Positions 5,861-6,165 of a stretch of 6,165 nucleotides of DNA are shown piece by piece (the first letter of the stretch is position 1; the number at the start of each line of letters is the position of its first letter). A program made the position numbers and the translations under genes. A model generated the notes under the pieces. It had not been told where the DNA came from. It worked only from the letters and a program-made list of their open reading frames with translations, and did no database searches. The stretch is from Candidatus Aminicenantota bacterium (lineage in GTDB: Bacteria > Acidobacteriota > Aminicenantia > Aminicenantales > Saccharicenantaceae), in the NCBI GenBank assembly GCA_011048485.1, contig DSDX01000249.1, positions 1 to 6,165 of the forward strand, read 5' to 3'.

Positions 5861-6165
5861 TTATTTCTCCTGATAGACGACGGCCAGGACGAGCCGCCCG
5901 ACGGCCCCCAAGGTGTCCTTGTCGATCTTGTCCAAGGTGTCCCCGACCGTGTGCCAGCTGGGAAAGAAGCCTCCCCGGCGGGCGTCGTAGTCGATGATGT
6001 CGACGGTCGGGATCCGGGCGTGCTGGTTGACGTAGAGGTGGTCGTCGATGAGGGGATCGGACTCCCTCTCGACGAAGTATTTCGAAAGACCCAGGCCGCG
6101 GGCCGCGGCCCAGACCTTCTTCACGACTTCGGGGGCGAAATACATCGACGTCCCCTCCATGGGGA
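5861..6165 (-). CDS. C-terminal part of an M28 zinc peptidase or glutaminyl-cyclase-like protein (cut by window end)
   Basis: The frame remains open to the window edge (a Pro codon precedes the Met at 6160), so the Met is internal and the gene starts outside; 100 complete residues are visible. Counting from that Met, the segment has D39-D40-H41 (PLIDDHLYVN), a core strand IPTVDIIDYD and FPSWHTVGDTLDKID with H70. In M28 aminopeptidases and glutaminyl cyclases this WHT histidine is a zinc ligand. The upstream DDH segment contributes an acidic active-site residue, and the segment ends with the family's last helix. The other zinc ligands and any signal peptide are off the window. The enzyme would either remove N-terminal residues or cyclise N-terminal glutamine; the visible part cannot decide. 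Translation ends at TAA (5863-5861), 99 bp before the small secreted-protein gene. Confidence 0.85.
   Translation of the reverse strand, partial: PMEGTSMYFAPEVVKKVWAAARGLGLSKYFVERESDPLIDDHLYVNQHARIPTVDIIDYDARRGGFFPSWHTVGDTLDKIDKDTLGAVGRLVLAVVYQEK

Overview
This window reads as a housekeeping-type stretch of a high-GC bacterial chromosome, with no tRNA, rRNA, CRISPR array, transposase gene or phage gene visible. It holds five protein genes, and every one whose N-terminus lies inside the window has an export signal. Features recalling Acidobacteriota or Candidatus Aminicenantes include a Tat-exported aldo/keto reductase with a ferredoxin tail, a secreted S9 peptidase, an M28 peptidase and a small secreted protein starting with a V-D-V-S-G-T-W segment. 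Palindromic intergenic elements of REP type fit the same picture. This assignment is an impression from protein style and base composition, not a search result.

Layout: (1) positions 2-1129, plus strand: the 3' part of a secreted calcineurin-like phosphatase with a purple-acid-phosphatase-type N-terminal domain; its start lies outside the window. (2) A 95-bp convergent gap follows. (3) 1225-3513, minus: a complete exported S9 (DPP-IV-like) serine peptidase. (4) 3514-3720: an intergenic region with a REP-like palindrome overlapping a plausible promoter, and a second short hairpin abutting the stop codon of the next gene. (5) 3721-5043, minus: a Tat-signal aldo/keto reductase with a C-terminal two-cluster iron-sulfur tail. 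(6) 5044-5380: a 337-bp intergenic region unusually packed with hairpins, with an extended -10 promoter next to the reductase gene and a likely terminator for the following gene. (7) 5381-5761, minus: a small secreted beta-rich protein of unknown function. (8) 5861-6165, minus: the C-terminus of an M28 zinc peptidase or glutaminyl-cyclase-like protein, cut by the window end.

The four minus-strand genes are separated by 99 to 337 bp and at least two appear to have their own promoters, so they look like single transcription units rather than one operon. Functionally, the S9 and M28 peptidases suggest extracytoplasmic protein or peptide breakdown, and the phosphatase suggests phosphate scavenging or phosphoester turnover. 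The reductase is an exported redox protein of unknown substrate. I do not see a convincing new multi-gene system. The best leads are the hairpin-dense intergenic region 5101-5288 and the near-identical inverted elements on both sides of the reductase gene. The altered catalytic positions in the exported enzymes are further leads.
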